Assembly: GCA_905331475.1 (NCBI GenBank)
Contig: CAJNYU010000502.1
Coordinates: 1-64,000 of the forward strand
Source: Rotaria socialis
Lineage: Eukaryota; Rotifera; Eurotatoria; Philodinida; Philodinidae
DNA: 64,000 nt
Reading direction: 5' to 3'
This document shows positions 13,299 to 24,559 of this stretch, piece after piece. Under the pieces are notes generated by a model. The model was not told the origin of the DNA. It did not search any database and was given only the letters and a program-made list of their open reading frames with translations. A program made the position numbers and the translations under genes. The number at the start of each line of letters is the position of its first letter. Positions within the stretch are counted from its first letter, which is position 1.

Positions 13299-13571
13299 TT
13301 AGCTATGATTCCATAGCCCCAAAACATTCGACCATGTTTCCTGGGCATGATTCCAAGCATCGCCAGGCATGCTTTTCATTTCGCTTGGTATGTCTGTCGC
13401 ATCACCAATAATGTTTCTTGCTCCCTCAGCGATGCCTGCAAGATTGTCAGAGGTTCGTGTAGCGTACTCAGCGATGATTGTAGCCTGTCTATCAAGTGGG
13501 GATCTCCGGCACCTGACTTTTTGATAATAACTCTTTCTGCTCCCCAGCCTCGGTTCCTTCCTCAGTTGCAA
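13299..13571 (-). pseudogene. Coding-like fragment, possibly LEA-like, no start codon
   Basis: A 90-codon open stretch that is clearly richer in G+C than its surroundings. It includes NLAGIAEGARNIIGDATDIP and GDAWNHAQETWSNVLG, alternating small, charged and Ala residues. No ATG opens it and a similar frame upstream is broken, so it looks like a relic. The Ala/Gly/Asp/Glu pattern recalls group 3 LEA proteins, which bdelloids use in desiccation, but I cannot show the family's 11-mer repeat. The call is weak. Confidence 0.22.
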
Positions 13572-13650
13572 TTAAACATGTATTGCTTCTCTCTGTGATT
13601 TTGCTTCAACAAAAAGTCATCTTTTGATTATCTGTGCGATTGATTGAGTA

Positions 13651-13670
13651 TATATATATATATATATTTA
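13651..13670. repeat. (TA)n microsatellite
   Basis: An uninterrupted run of about 20 bp of alternating T and A. Similar short (TA)n runs are scattered through the window (for example 34482, 38589, 41893, 44186, 55882). Confidence 0.8.
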
Positions 13671-13714
13671 GTTAATGCCAATTGTTACGACCAAAGTGTT
13701 CCCCTTCAATCTTA

Positions 13715-13832
13715 AGGCGGAACAAACGAATAATACACGCTCCTTTCTAGTATAGTGTTAGTACAGCTGCCTGGAAAGCAGAAGACGTTGGTTCGACTCC
13801 ATTGGAGGAAGATTATCGTTTTGTTCCGTTCT
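13715..13832. repeat. Inverted arms around the tRNA-like unit
   Basis: CGGAACAAACGAATAAT at about 13718-13734 faces ATTATCGTTTTGTTCCG at about 13812-13828. The two arms pair with one bulge and sit just outside the tRNA-like sequence, extending its acceptor stem. This arrangement suggests a short fold-back or SINE-like unit. Confidence 0.45.
13741..13809 (+). tRNA. tRNA-like element, probably a tRNA-derived relic
   Basis: The stretch has a good A box (TAGTATAGTGTTAGTAC) and a perfect B box (GGTTCGACTCC). A seven-base acceptor strand TCCTTTC can pair, with wobbles and one mismatch, with TGGAGGA. An anticodon arm CTGC/GCAG closes the loop CTGGAAA, giving anticodon GGA, which would read serine codons. 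The variable region is short, unlike true serine tRNAs, and the T stem is imperfect. The overall look is of the Glu/Asp/Gly tRNA group. It is flanked by inverted CGGAACAAA / TTTTGTTCCG arms, so it may be part of a small element rather than a working tRNA. Confidence 0.4.
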
Positions 13833-16800
13833 TTTGTCATACCATCACGTTGCTGTCTCGCTGATAACTGAGTTTAATAATGTGAGAGAAACGAATACAT
13901 AGTACCAATGATTTGAATAAATTAGCAATAACAGTAAGTCTTTATACGCATGTACTAGATCTAAAAGCAATGTAAGCAACTTTTGTCCTGCTCCAATATT
14001 TTTTCAGGTGTATTTCTTCCGTATACAGAATCCTCTAAGAGCGCGCATTTTTTTTGACTAATGCAGGATCCCAATAAATGGTTTTCAATCAGTGTTTGCT
14101 CAAGCATCACTTCAATGGTATATAAATTTCGGAAATGCCGAAGTACGACTACTTTTAGAAGAGATATTGAGGCTAGTCACGCGATTGAAGAAAAATGATC
14201 TTGCACATATGCAGTGTCTTCAGAATCATTAACCAAAAGCCAAACCGTTGGCTCTAAGCTGAAACAAAATAATAAATATGAAAATATAGCGAATAACTCT
14301 TTGAGCAAAACGTCTACCAGAGCTACGTTTTCAAGTGATTACTCCCGGTCCATGAAAATTAACAACAAATATTCCAAAATTCTATCCCCACAGGATCGAA
14401 ACCAGTTTTCAGATCCATATGACCGATGTTTGTAGCTTCCACAGAGATGTTTTTTATTCTCATGCATCCTGGAACCATTCTTTGGCATAATTCTAGCATC
14501 CTCATAGGTACCTCTCAGAGATGCGTCTGGTGTCAGCAGTCATACTTCTTCAATTCTCAGATAAACGTATGATTGCCCAAAGAATGCTACTAGTATCCTC
14601 AGATATTCCTCTAGGACCGAAACCACTAAGAAAAATACATTGAAGAAGCTCAACTTCGCAATTCTTAGAGTATGTACTTGATTGGAAAGAACGAAGGGAG
14701 ATCGATTGGTTTCGGTGCTTATGAGTAGAGATGAATGCTCTAATTTTGTTACTTTAATGGTATCTTCACATTGACGTCTCGATACATCGTATATGGACAT
14801 TCTGACATCTAAGCTTTATAAATGGCTCCTTATTGTATTTCTGGAGGATTACTTATAAGAATAGTGAAAAAATATGTTCCAGCACACAGTCTTTGTATGA
14901 TCGCTAACATATACTATATTTTATTGAAAAATGTATGCGATCATATTTTCCCAACGGGGGAGGGGGACCTGATTGTCTGATTGCCTAGATTGTCATTGAT
15001 TGCCTTTGATTGTCTGTAGTTTTAAGTAGTTTTTAATACTTAGAAATATGGGAAACGTCTTTTTGTGTACTCAAAAAGTGAGTACGCTCTAGAATCGGTC
15101 AGTGTGTCCGGCCGTCCGTTTACACGATAGCTTTCGAAAGGAGAGTTAGATCATGATGAAATTTTCTACACAGTTCAGCCTCATCAATGTCTCAGTCGAG
15201 TTCGAAGATGAGAAGGATCCGTCAAGAAATGGTTGAGTTATCGAAAAAATTGTCATTATTGACCAGACCATCCCTGTGGGGGAGTACAGGGACTTTTCAA
15301 AAAAACGTTTTTTTTCTCAGAATTATCTACAACATATATAAATTGACTCAGTTTTTAACGCTGATTTTGAATCTGATATTAGTTTTGAAAAAAATCGTAG
15401 CTTTTTAACGACACATTGACTGAAAAAGGTCTCAAAATACACAAAAACTGCATCTGAAACCAAATTGCCTAGATATGTTTCAGATGACCAGCAGTTTGGG
15501 GGTTTCTCAAATGCCTGGTTTTGTAGCTAGTCAAAAAGACTATCGAAAGGTAAAAACCCGAACTCGATAGCTATTACTATTGATGATTTATTATGAAAAT
15601 ACTGATGCCTGTATCTATCATATATCTTTTATAAATTCATGAGGTTGCTTACGATCGTAATCCTGCTAGATACAAACACAAAACCATTCAAAAAGAACTG
15701 TTTTTATCCAGTTTTCGAAGCTGAGCACGAATCTGAGCTCAATTTCTGTGATCTCTAAAGATATTATATCATGCTGAGAGTAGAGTCAGTGATCACTGGA
15801 TAGAGTTGCATACAGTGCGGTCCATGCTAACTTAGCATGCCTGTATTTTCTCCTTGTAATTTAGCGAGAAGGGATGCATCTTGATGAGATCTATGTCTTA
15901 TAGAAAAAAATGGATGTACATTTTCGCTTTTTGAAGTACACATAACAATCGGATGCAAATCCGATGCTTCCGCATTTTTTTAATTAATATGAAAATAAGT
16001 ATGTGATTCTGAAGCGAGAAAATAATTGATTTGTAAAACATAAATTATACTTGTATTCATAATGTTTATTAAGATTTTGTCGTGTGCTTTTTTTATAGAA
16101 TCGACTAGAAATATCGAATGAAACTACTTAAAGTATTAAAATATAAGAAAATTATTATGGAAATTTGCATGCCAAAGTTTATCGTTGTTAACTCTAATTA
16201 ATATTATGATTTGAGATATTTGCAGCCGATCTATGTTATTAATGATGTGTTGCTGCTGTTCACTTTATGTTTCTTTTACTCCTTCTATGATTGAATGGAT
16301 AATCATTTTTAATAGAAGATTTAAACCTAAATATATTTCATCAATATACACGAAAATTTTCTTTCTATAATCTTTCTTTTTTTTGTTCTCACAAATTTAT
16401 CAATTCAGACAAAATAAAGATTCAAGTATATGTTGAAGATAGTCGAAAACGAAACAACTGAGATGAAAAATTGAGATTTGTTAAATGGTATCGATATATT
16501 TCGTAAATATTTCTCAGGAAATTTCTCATAAACATAGACTAAATGAAAAAAGTTCAAAAACCGATTGATTACCATTTCAATCATGTTAAGGTTACACCAA
16601 AATTTTATTTGTATTAAACTAAACAATACTAACCGAAGTAAATCAATTATTATTCTATTTTTAAAATTTATTTTAATTAACTCAAGAAAATATATTTTCT
16701 ATTAAGGTAAATTTGAAGAATTAAACAAATCTCTATTCATCATAAAATTGTGATAGAAAAAAATAATTACAAAAATATGTTTTAGGATGCTCTCACATAT

Positions 16801-17089
16801 GAACAAAATCAGCTGCATTTCAATGTTTCAAAACTAAATTCGAATCTAAAAGTGATTATACTGCAGTAAATTAACAAACTTGATCGATATTTTTGTATTG
16901 AAAGAATAGTGTACTTAACAAAGTGATATAGATAATATTATCTTTGGATCATTTTCAAATATTGAAAATAAAAATAAAATAAATTTAAGCTTAAATGAAT
17001 TGATTATTTGTTTTAGATATTCTATATGTTTTTATCGGTAATATATCCAATCTAATTAGTTACTTTTTCTTTCTATTGCTGATTAAATA

Positions 17090-19962
17090 ATGGTAAGAAT
17101 GTCATCATCCCCACCATCAGCAACCGCCGCAAGTAATTCGAATGATGTATCACCACAGCAATTAGGTAAAGCCTTTGTTGTTCAATATTATCGTCTCCTG
17201 CATGAACATCCTGAATCGTTACACCGTTTCTATTCATCATCATCAACATTTATGCATGATGATCCGAATACAACTGTAACTGGATTAGAAAATATAGCTA
17301 AGCGTATTGAAGAATTATCATTGAAACAACGTCATGTTAAAATACGTCAAGTTGATTGTCATTCAACTGTTGGTGCATCAGTTGTTGTACAAGTTTGTGG
17401 AGAAATATCTTCAACATCAATAATTGATAATCAAACACCAATTATGAAACGTTTTGTTCAAACATTTGTTTTGGCACCAGCAGTCGATGCTAAACAAAAA
17501 TACTATGTACACAACGATATTTTTAGATATCAAGATGATACAGTATGGATTCCGACAATAGATAATACGAGCACGAAGATATCTTCGCCAACAACAGCAT
17601 ATGCTAATGAAGGTAATTTATTAATTATTAGTTAAACCTTTTTGTTCGATATTGAATGATTTTAATATAGAATCAATCAAGAAGTAGGTCGAGCTAGAAA
17701 TAACGTTTACGTAAAATAATTATACTTTTGAAAAGAAATACTTAATTTTATGAGACTAGATTACTATGAAGTGTTTGAATATATTTAAATTAATTTTTCT
17801 AGAATTTTCTGGGTTTTTACATAAATAGCTCGGAAATTTATGATTAATTTATAGATCAATAGTTAATGATTAAAATCATTGTCTATCAAGTTCAATCTTT
17901 ATCAATAGTACAGTTATATAAGAAAAATGTTCGCATGATACTAAGCTTTGTTCTTGAGATTTCATCAGACTGTTTGATCTTTTCTTCCTTTTTCTCTTCG
18001 AATAGAAAAGCTTTTTATATGATAGCACTTTAATACTATTGATCTAATGAGAGAAAAACATGAGAATTCTTTTCAAGCATAACTAGATAGATAGTAAAAA
18101 ATCTAGTTATCTTTCCACTGACAACTAACAACGGAGAACATGTTGACGTAACGTGTCTTGTCAATATGAGTCCACATCAAAGTCACTGAAAAAGTAACTA
18201 ACTAAAAGTAGAATTTCATATTCTCTCTGACTATATATATATGCACAGTTCATTTTTCTTTATCAAGTTTAGTTGACTAGAGAATAAGTTTTAGTGCCGA
18301 TTAAAAACGATATTTGTATAAAATGTTAAATTCAACAGTATTTATACATACATTTGCTCATTGTTTTAGATGTTCATAAAGAAGCGAATGAGATAAACAT
18401 CAATCAGGTGGATGTCACAAGTTGATGTTCCTTTGACATAAAATACTGATAGTTTATTTTTGTTTTACGATTAGTTAACTACGAGTAAACATTAAAATAT
18501 ACTGAGAACTGTCGGTGGTGCCAATTAAAGAAACTTTTCTATATTTTCTGTCCAGATTTTCATCGTTACTTGAAATAGACATGCTCAGTGCATCATGGAT
18601 AAAATAAAAATTTTCAAAAAGTTCATGTTTCATAGATATGAAACCTTTATATAATTTACTATGTGTGAGACATTCAAATATAGTCAACATCGAGAAAAGG
18701 TCAAACAATATCACTTTTCTTCAACTTGAAACTTCACAAACTGACGTTTTCTACACAAGCCTTGATTAAAGATACATATTCACAGTTCACTAATTTCATT
18801 AAACCTTACAAGTATTTCGAATCATTCTTTGTTTTCTCGTAAACAATATTGTTCCTATTTTCAAGTTACAAACTCTCTGGATAAAACTTTTTTAGAACGT
18901 GAACTCTTTCAGTAAGATTCTATTTTACTCGCCTTTTCATATATGAAACTACAACTGATTTCAATCTTTGATACTCCTACGTACAGTAATAAGAACCAAG
19001 GCAATTTCCATTGAAATATGGCTTTTAACTACGGAAAAAGATTGATACAGATGTCATTTTTTTTCAATTTTCTTAAAGATTAATTCTTAATCAACTAAGT
19101 TTCAAACAAAAAAAAATAGCTTGTAAATTTTAATTTAGAAAAAGTATAAAATGTTGATTATAACTTCTTATGTTAGACTTGTTCCATAATTTATTAATGG
19201 ATAAATAGATGACAAGCTGCCAGGTATGTTGTGACAGAAAACAAATTCCAAGTTTGAGTCATCATCTATCCACAAATAATTAGCATCGGAATGCCTTGTC
19301 TTATTTTTAAGCGTATTAATTTTAACAGTATTATTTTCAAGGGATCGTGTAAACTTTTTCGTTTGCTACATTAATTTTTCTGGATCTAATTATACATCTA
19401 AACGAAAACTTTCAAAATCTGTAACTTTTATTAAACAATTCATTTCAGAAACATCGTTCGGCGCTGTTTCAACAAAGTCAACATCAAAAAGTTCATCAGC
19501 AGCAGCAGCACACATTCAGTTTTCAGATAATATCACAAATAAAAAGAAAGAAGATAAATCCGGAACAAATACAGATAGAAACGCTAATGTCAGAATTTCA
19601 GCTACACCTGTTGATAAAAAAGAGAAAAATCAAGAAACTGAGCAATTATCAAAGCCAAAATCTTATCGGGATGCCATTGGGAAAAACGAAAAAGTAGACA
19701 CAACTCTAACAACAAATGAAAATCAACCGAAACCTGTCACAGATGGAACAAAAGCTGCTAAAGCTAGTAAACAAAAAGCATCAAAGTCGGGCAATCGAAG
19801 TGCAAGAGCACCTCGTGGTCATCCTCAAGACGTTAACGATTATTATGATGATTCGTGGTATTATAGAACTGGAGAAGAAGCTTATTTACATACTGGCTAT
19901 ACGGATGATCAAGAAATATTCATTGGAAATCTTTCAGCTCAAGTTACGGAAGCAGAAGTAAA

Positions 19963-19994
<32 letters not shown>

Positions 19995-20378
19995 TCTAAC
20001 TATTGTACATAAATTTAGATTCATGAATTATTTCGACCGTATGGCCGCCTCCTTCTTGTTCGCATTGGCAATACAGGATCTCAAGTCGGTGCAGCAAATT
20101 TTGCATTTGTTGTTTGTCAATCAATTGAAATGGCTAAAGCAATCGTATCTGATCGTGAAAGTCTGCTGAAAAGTCAACGAATTAATGTAGAAGCCAAAAA
20201 ACGTCGTCCATTTTCACATACATTTCGTCCGACATATCCAACAGCTGCATCTCCGACAAATTATCAATCAACTGGTTATCCAGCATCATATTATGAACAT
20301 ACGACATCAATACCATTTCATGATGGAGGAGCTGCTGGACGAGGCACACGACGAGGTGGAAAGACAGGATTAAATTAA
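17090..20378 (+). CDS. G3BP: Ras GTPase-activating protein-binding protein (G3BP/Rasputin)
   Basis: RNA-binding scaffold that nucleates stress granules in the cytoplasm. Exons 17090-17612, 19449-19957 and 20019-20378 give 463 residues, close to human G3BP1. Order: NTF2-like domain at about residues 20-155 (GKAFVVQYYRLLHEHPESLH, MHDDPNT, the FVQTFVLAP strand and HNDIFRYQDD); a Lys/Ser/Thr-rich charged linker including SYRDAIG; an RRM from EIFIGNLSAQVTEAE through FRPYGRLLLVRI to NFAFVV; then a short Arg/Gly tail with GRGTRRGGK. The first ATG is chosen; a second Met lies three codons later. An AATAAA lies about 320 nt after the stop. The linker lacks the long acidic run of the vertebrate proteins. 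Confidence 0.95.
17613..19448 (+). other. 1.8 kb first intron of G3BP
   Basis: Phase 1 intron between the NTF2-like domain and the linker. It is AT-rich and contains no exon or element end that I can recognise. A minus-strand open frame at 18475-18714 has no recognised domain. Confidence 0.6.
19964..19995. repeat. (AAT)n microsatellite in a G3BP intron
   Basis: About ten AAT units fill most of the 61 bp intron between exons 2 and 3. Length changes here would alter a very short intron. Confidence 0.85.
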
Positions 20379-21099
20379 AGTTTGGTTGTTTGACTTTGTA
20401 TTGCACATTCGTAGTACATTTCTAGACTGTTTTGTCTTGCTCTTGTTGATTTATGGTTATTCAAAACATTGTTTTTTGTTAGTTTTTGGGGGATAAAGTG
20501 ATTTTGTTATTGTTCTTATAGTTTTTGTTGTTATGTATTTCTCTTTCTTTTATATTACGGATGAAAACTTGAAAATTTAGAAGAAAGAGAAAAGATCATG
20601 AGGATGACTGTCATTTTTGTTTTATTTTGATCTTTTTTTGTTATTGCGCTTATTGTTTGTTTTTTGTTTCATTCTTGTTATGCTTCAGTTTCAACTGGAA
20701 TAAACTTGAAAACTATCCATTACCTTATGCAGAATTTTTAGGTTCGTTTTTTTTAATCGATGAAATCGAGAAACTCTACTGACAATATTATTCCAAAGAA
20801 AATAGTTTTCGTTTTTTCGTTTATTAACGGATTGATAGGAAAATATTTATATAGAATCAATTATTTATTATTGTCAATGAAAGGCTTGACATTACTTTTT
20901 GACAATAGGTTTCTGAAGTCAACTTTTTTCTATTTTCAAGTACAAGTAAGATGTCACTAGAATCTCGTTCTGTCTCATTTCATTTATGATATTCATTCGT
21001 TCAATATTAAGAACCATACAAAAATGTCTTAGCAACAAGAAAAAAAAAATAGAAATTCAATTCAATTTTGAATTCTCTCTTTTCCTGAAAAAGAAAAAA
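20379..21099. other. G3BP 3' UTR and spacer to RABEPK
   Basis: T-rich sequence. An AATAAA at about 20699 fits the G3BP polyadenylation signal. The open frame of RABEPK extends upstream to 20986, but the upstream residues are Lys/Phe-rich and unlike the family, so the ATG at 21100 is preferred. Confidence 0.6.
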
Positions 21100-22208
21100 A
21101 TGTCATCGTTAGCATCTCTGGTTCCATTTGAATGGTTTGAAATCCACAGTAATTCTCGTTCACCTCAACTTCGTGTTGGTCATTCAAGTACATTTACTCG
21201 TTCATCATCGAATATTTATATAATTGGTGGTGCAAACCCATCGGAATGTTTTGCTGATATTCATTCACTTTCATTACCATCAAAGACATCTGATTCATTT
21301 GTTTGGACAAAACTGATTGGTGACGATCCAGCTCTTCGACGTTATGAGCATTCAGCTGCTTTATCATCCAACAATAATGAAGAAATTATAATTTTTGGTG
21401 GTGCTAATACAGAAAAGAACTTTAATGATGTTCATGTATATAATATTTCAACGAAGACAATCGATAATTGGACACCAAACGATAATAAATTAGTATCACC
21501 GCGAACTCATCATTCTAGTTGTTGCATTCAAAATGGTTTATATATATTCAGCGGTGGTTTTCAAGGTGTTAAAGCAGTTGATGATGCCGAATTATATCGA
21601 TTTGATTTAGGTATGCTGTCATGAATTTATTAATTTATTTAGAAAAATAAACAAAAAAATGAATTGAGTTTTTAGTCTCTCGGACGTGGTCATGTGTACC
21701 AGCACATGGTTCTCCGCCTGAACAACGGCATGGTCATTGCTTATTATCGCTTGGTAATACTCGTCTTTATCTTCATGGTGGTATGGATGGAAGAACTTTT
21801 TTTTCATCACTTTATTCCATCGATATTAATGAAAAGCCACCAAGATGGAAAGAGCACTCATCATCATCATCATCATCATCATGTCCAATGCCTAGAGCAG
21901 CACATGGTGGAGTTTCGATTGAAGATACATCAACATTATTTATTTTTGGTGGGCTGTCACGTAGTGGTCAAGCATTGAATGATACTTGGTCATGGTGTGC
22001 AAGTAATGAACAATGGACAGAAATTCTGTGTCGATCTTTGCCAAGATCTCGACTTGATTTTGCATATTGCCTTGTCGAATTCATAAATAATGAACAAGAA
22101 CCAAAAAAATCTATACCCTACATGTTTATTCATGGTGGCACAGATACACAAGGAGAAGTTTTTGATGATTGTTTTTTGTTAAGATTAACATTTGATAATG
22201 ATCAATAA
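21100..22208 (+). CDS. RABEPK: Rab9 effector protein with kelch motifs
   Basis: Kelch-repeat beta-propeller that in vertebrates binds Rab9 in endosome-to-Golgi transport. Exons 21100-21610 and 21676-22208 give 347 residues, close to the vertebrate length of about 370. Kelch-type blades recur: RVGHSSTF...IYIIGGANPSECFADIHS, RRYEHSAAL...IIIFGGANTEKNFNDVHV, PRTHHSSCC...LYIFSGGFQGVKAV, EQRHGHCL...RLYLHGGMDGRTF, PRAAHGGVS...LFIFGGLSRSGQALND, RSRLDFAYC...MFIHGGTDTQ. GGANP, RYEH and the HGG strands match RABEPK better than other kelch proteins. A CATCAT-type run encodes eight serines in blade four. The polyadenylation hexamer AATAAA overlaps the stop codon, though another lies about 50 nt further on. 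Confidence 0.88.
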
Positions 22209-22650
22209 AAACCACAACATAACTATGAAGAACTTACACTTCATAGAAAAAATAAAAATCAATAATCCTAAACTGAACTGTAATAAATAAGGTCATGCAT
22301 TTAATACAATATCTAAAAATATAGCAATCCATATCTAAATTATATCAATATTGCCTGACTTAATACAATAGTATCTATTCTGATGAAAGGATACCTTTAA
22401 AAAAATAGTTTAATCTAATTTTGTAATTCAACATCTTTTAAATGAATTAAATATCTCAATGAAAAAGTGTTCTGTGTTTTAATTCAATATATTATCACTT
22501 TTAACAAATGACTATCAATGAATTTATCGACCTGTCTAATTAATTTGAACGCAATCTATAATTGATAAGTACTTATCAATTAATTGAAAGAGTATATATG
22601 AGCTGGGAATGACGATAAGTGAGAAGAAATAAGCTATTTTAAAAAATCTC

Positions 22651-22712
22651 GTGGGTGGGGTATAGGTGTAAAAAGAAATAAGAACACCCACACTCCGCAC
22701 CCTCAAGACTTT
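22651..22712. repeat. Second GTGGG-type inverted patch
   Basis: GTGGGTGGGGTATAGGTGT is followed after about 15 bp by ACACCCACACTCCGCACCC and then CTCAAGAC. The CACCCTCAAGAC end is shared with the patch at 9205-9220 in the sodium channel intron, so the two look like copies of one dispersed element. Confidence 0.55.
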
Positions 22713-22774
22713 TTTCTATTACTTTAATAATTAATTGTATATAACTTGGTGTTGTTAAGTAGTGTTATTTGATA

Positions 22775-22870
22775 AATTAGATATAAATTTATTTTCAAAT
22801 TAGATATAAATTCATCCTATATTAGATATAAATTTGTTGTAAAATTAGATATGAATTGCTATGTTTTTAG
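22775..22870. repeat. Degenerate tandem repeat of ATTAGATATAAATT
   Basis: Four to five imperfect copies of ATTAGATATAAATT, spaced 20-26 bp apart, with a last diverged copy TTAGGTATAAGTTT. Confidence 0.6.
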
Positions 22871-23982
22871 GTATAAGTTTATACTTGCCCCAATGAATAA
22901 TAATCAACTTTTTGATAACATTACATGCAAATATTGAATTAGCATTTCTAACAGAAATCGAAAATCCATGGGAACTTTTTAAACCTTGAGTGCGATTCGA
23001 ATGAAATCGAAATTTTTCTATTATACTCGATAAACAGTAACTTATCTATACATAATATAGCATTATGGTCTTATAAAAGATTATTGCTAAGAGACGGAAA
23101 ATAGGATATCTCTGTTATTTCTTCATTTTTCAGTAGATAATGTAATCATGCTTGCAACTATTGATGTCTTTTTTCTATTTTCTTTGTCGTATCACTCACT
23201 GTTTGAAGAGAGCAGAGTCGAACATGGAACTAGTTGATCCATAAACAGTTAGCATCTGCTGCAGAGGACACTTCCATGTAATATTGCTCATATGCATACA
23301 GTAGATGACAATAATCATGTTTTGTTAATACAAAGATCTGAATCGAATCCGAGTTGAAATTTGTGAGTCATTTCAGTTTCTAACTTCTAAAGATAAAAGT
23401 AACTTGACAGATAGTTTCTCCTAGAGTAAAATCGACTCGACTCTAGCTGCAAGAGTCTTGTATATCAATAAATAAAAACATTGAATAGACAAGAGAAGCA
23501 TCATTGTCAGAATCATCTTCCTTGGAGTAACACAATAATAGTTTGCATTTGCATTTTAAAAAATAAGAATAAAATTTTCAATAGAAATACTAAATATTTA
23601 TCATTGATTATTCGATAGCAATATGTTAAGTAGTAACTGTTAGTGAATTAGAGACTAGAAGTTTTCTTTAATAGAAAAAGGAAATATCCGGTTTGTGCGA
23701 ATTCATCTTATCAGTCGATAAAAAAAACTTGAAAAATCTTCTTGTTTTCTCGAGTATCCACCATATATGGATTGATCTCTTTGATTTTTTTTAGTATTTC
23801 ATTGTATAAATTTACTTTGTACGATTGTGCAGATTTTTTCTCTATAATTGAACCAATTTGTATAAACCGCTTGGTAGCGCCATCTAGTATCATTTAGTTC
23901 AAAATCTTGTTGACCAATAATTAAGTCAAACAAACATTGATGTTTGCAATTCATCGATTCATTCATAATCATCTCGTGTAGA

Positions 23983-24559
23983 ATGGAAGTTACGACACGT
24001 TTAACAAGTGAACATTCGATTAAATTATTTATTCAGCGAGATTATTCGGAGGGCACAGCTGTTAAATTTCAAGAACGTTTTCCGGCAGAACTTGAAGGAA
24101 AAGTAATAATTTTGTTGAATCTATAAAAGTTTTTATTCTGTGCAATGGATTTAGATTGATCGAGGAAAATTTGTGGATATTATACGTCACGTGAATTCAA
24201 TTTATGCCGAAGCTGAATCTCTATCTTGTAAAGCATTTATGGAAAATTGTTGTGCTTGCTTAACAGGCTATTTACTATTACTTTGTATGCCAACACATTA
24301 TGAGAAGGTTTTCATTTGATTTTAATTTTGATTATATTCATCGAAATTGTATATTGTAGTGTGTTAGACGTGCTGCACAATACATATCAGAAGAGAATGA
24401 TCGCACTCTCACTCAGAATGGAATATTTATGATTGATCCAATGGAAAAAGGACTTCGCTGTGTAATTGATAAAATTAAACTCTACTCCTATTTCTTTTAA
24501 TGTTTCTGTTTTTTTTTTGAAATATTTAGATTGAAGTATGTATTTCAAGTAATCGTTGA
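23983..24559 (+). CDS. GOLGA7: Golgin subfamily A member 7 (palmitoyltransferase accessory subunit)
   Basis: Small Golgi protein of the Erf4/GOLGA7 family; with DHHC9 it forms the palmitoyltransferase that acylates Ras. Exons 23983-24102, 24155-24307, 24360-24461 and 24530-24559 give 134 residues (human 137). Family landmarks: KLFIQRDYSEGTAVKFQ, RFPAELEGKID, SIYAEAESL, the Cys pair region ENCCACLTGYLLLLCMPTHYEK and MDPMEK-type end (FMIDPMEKGLRCIEV). The internal ATG at 23983 is chosen because the family starts close before IQRDY. An AG lies one base before this ATG, as a splice acceptor would. An AATAAA follows at about 24707. Confidence 0.94.

Larger units (their letters stand above)
10631..17089. 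other. Gene-poor region after the truncated channel
   Basis: I searched both strands by eye for the missing channel motifs (domain III P-loop and S6, IFM-type linker, domain IV S4 and pore) and saw none. The region holds a MITE-like element (11101-11398), a decayed coding scrap (12037-12292), a GC-richer patch with a coding-like minus-strand stretch (13299-13571), a tRNA-like element (13741-13809), a (TA)n run near 13651 and an open frame 14214-14435 without recognised domain. Around 15060-15300 there is a GTCCGGCCGTCCGTTTAC patch that looks like dispersed-repeat DNA. From 15600 to 17080 I see only AT-rich sequence. Confidence 0.5.
22209..23982. other. Spacer between RABEPK and GOLGA7
   Basis: AT-rich spacer without a supported gene. 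It holds a GTGTGGG-type patch (22651-22712) and a short degenerate tandem repeat (22775-22870), both listed separately. Confidence 0.55.

Noticed and set aside
20986..21099. Upstream extension of RABEPK
   Set aside because: The 38 extra residues are Lys/Phe-rich and not family-like; the ATG at 21100 fits the family start.
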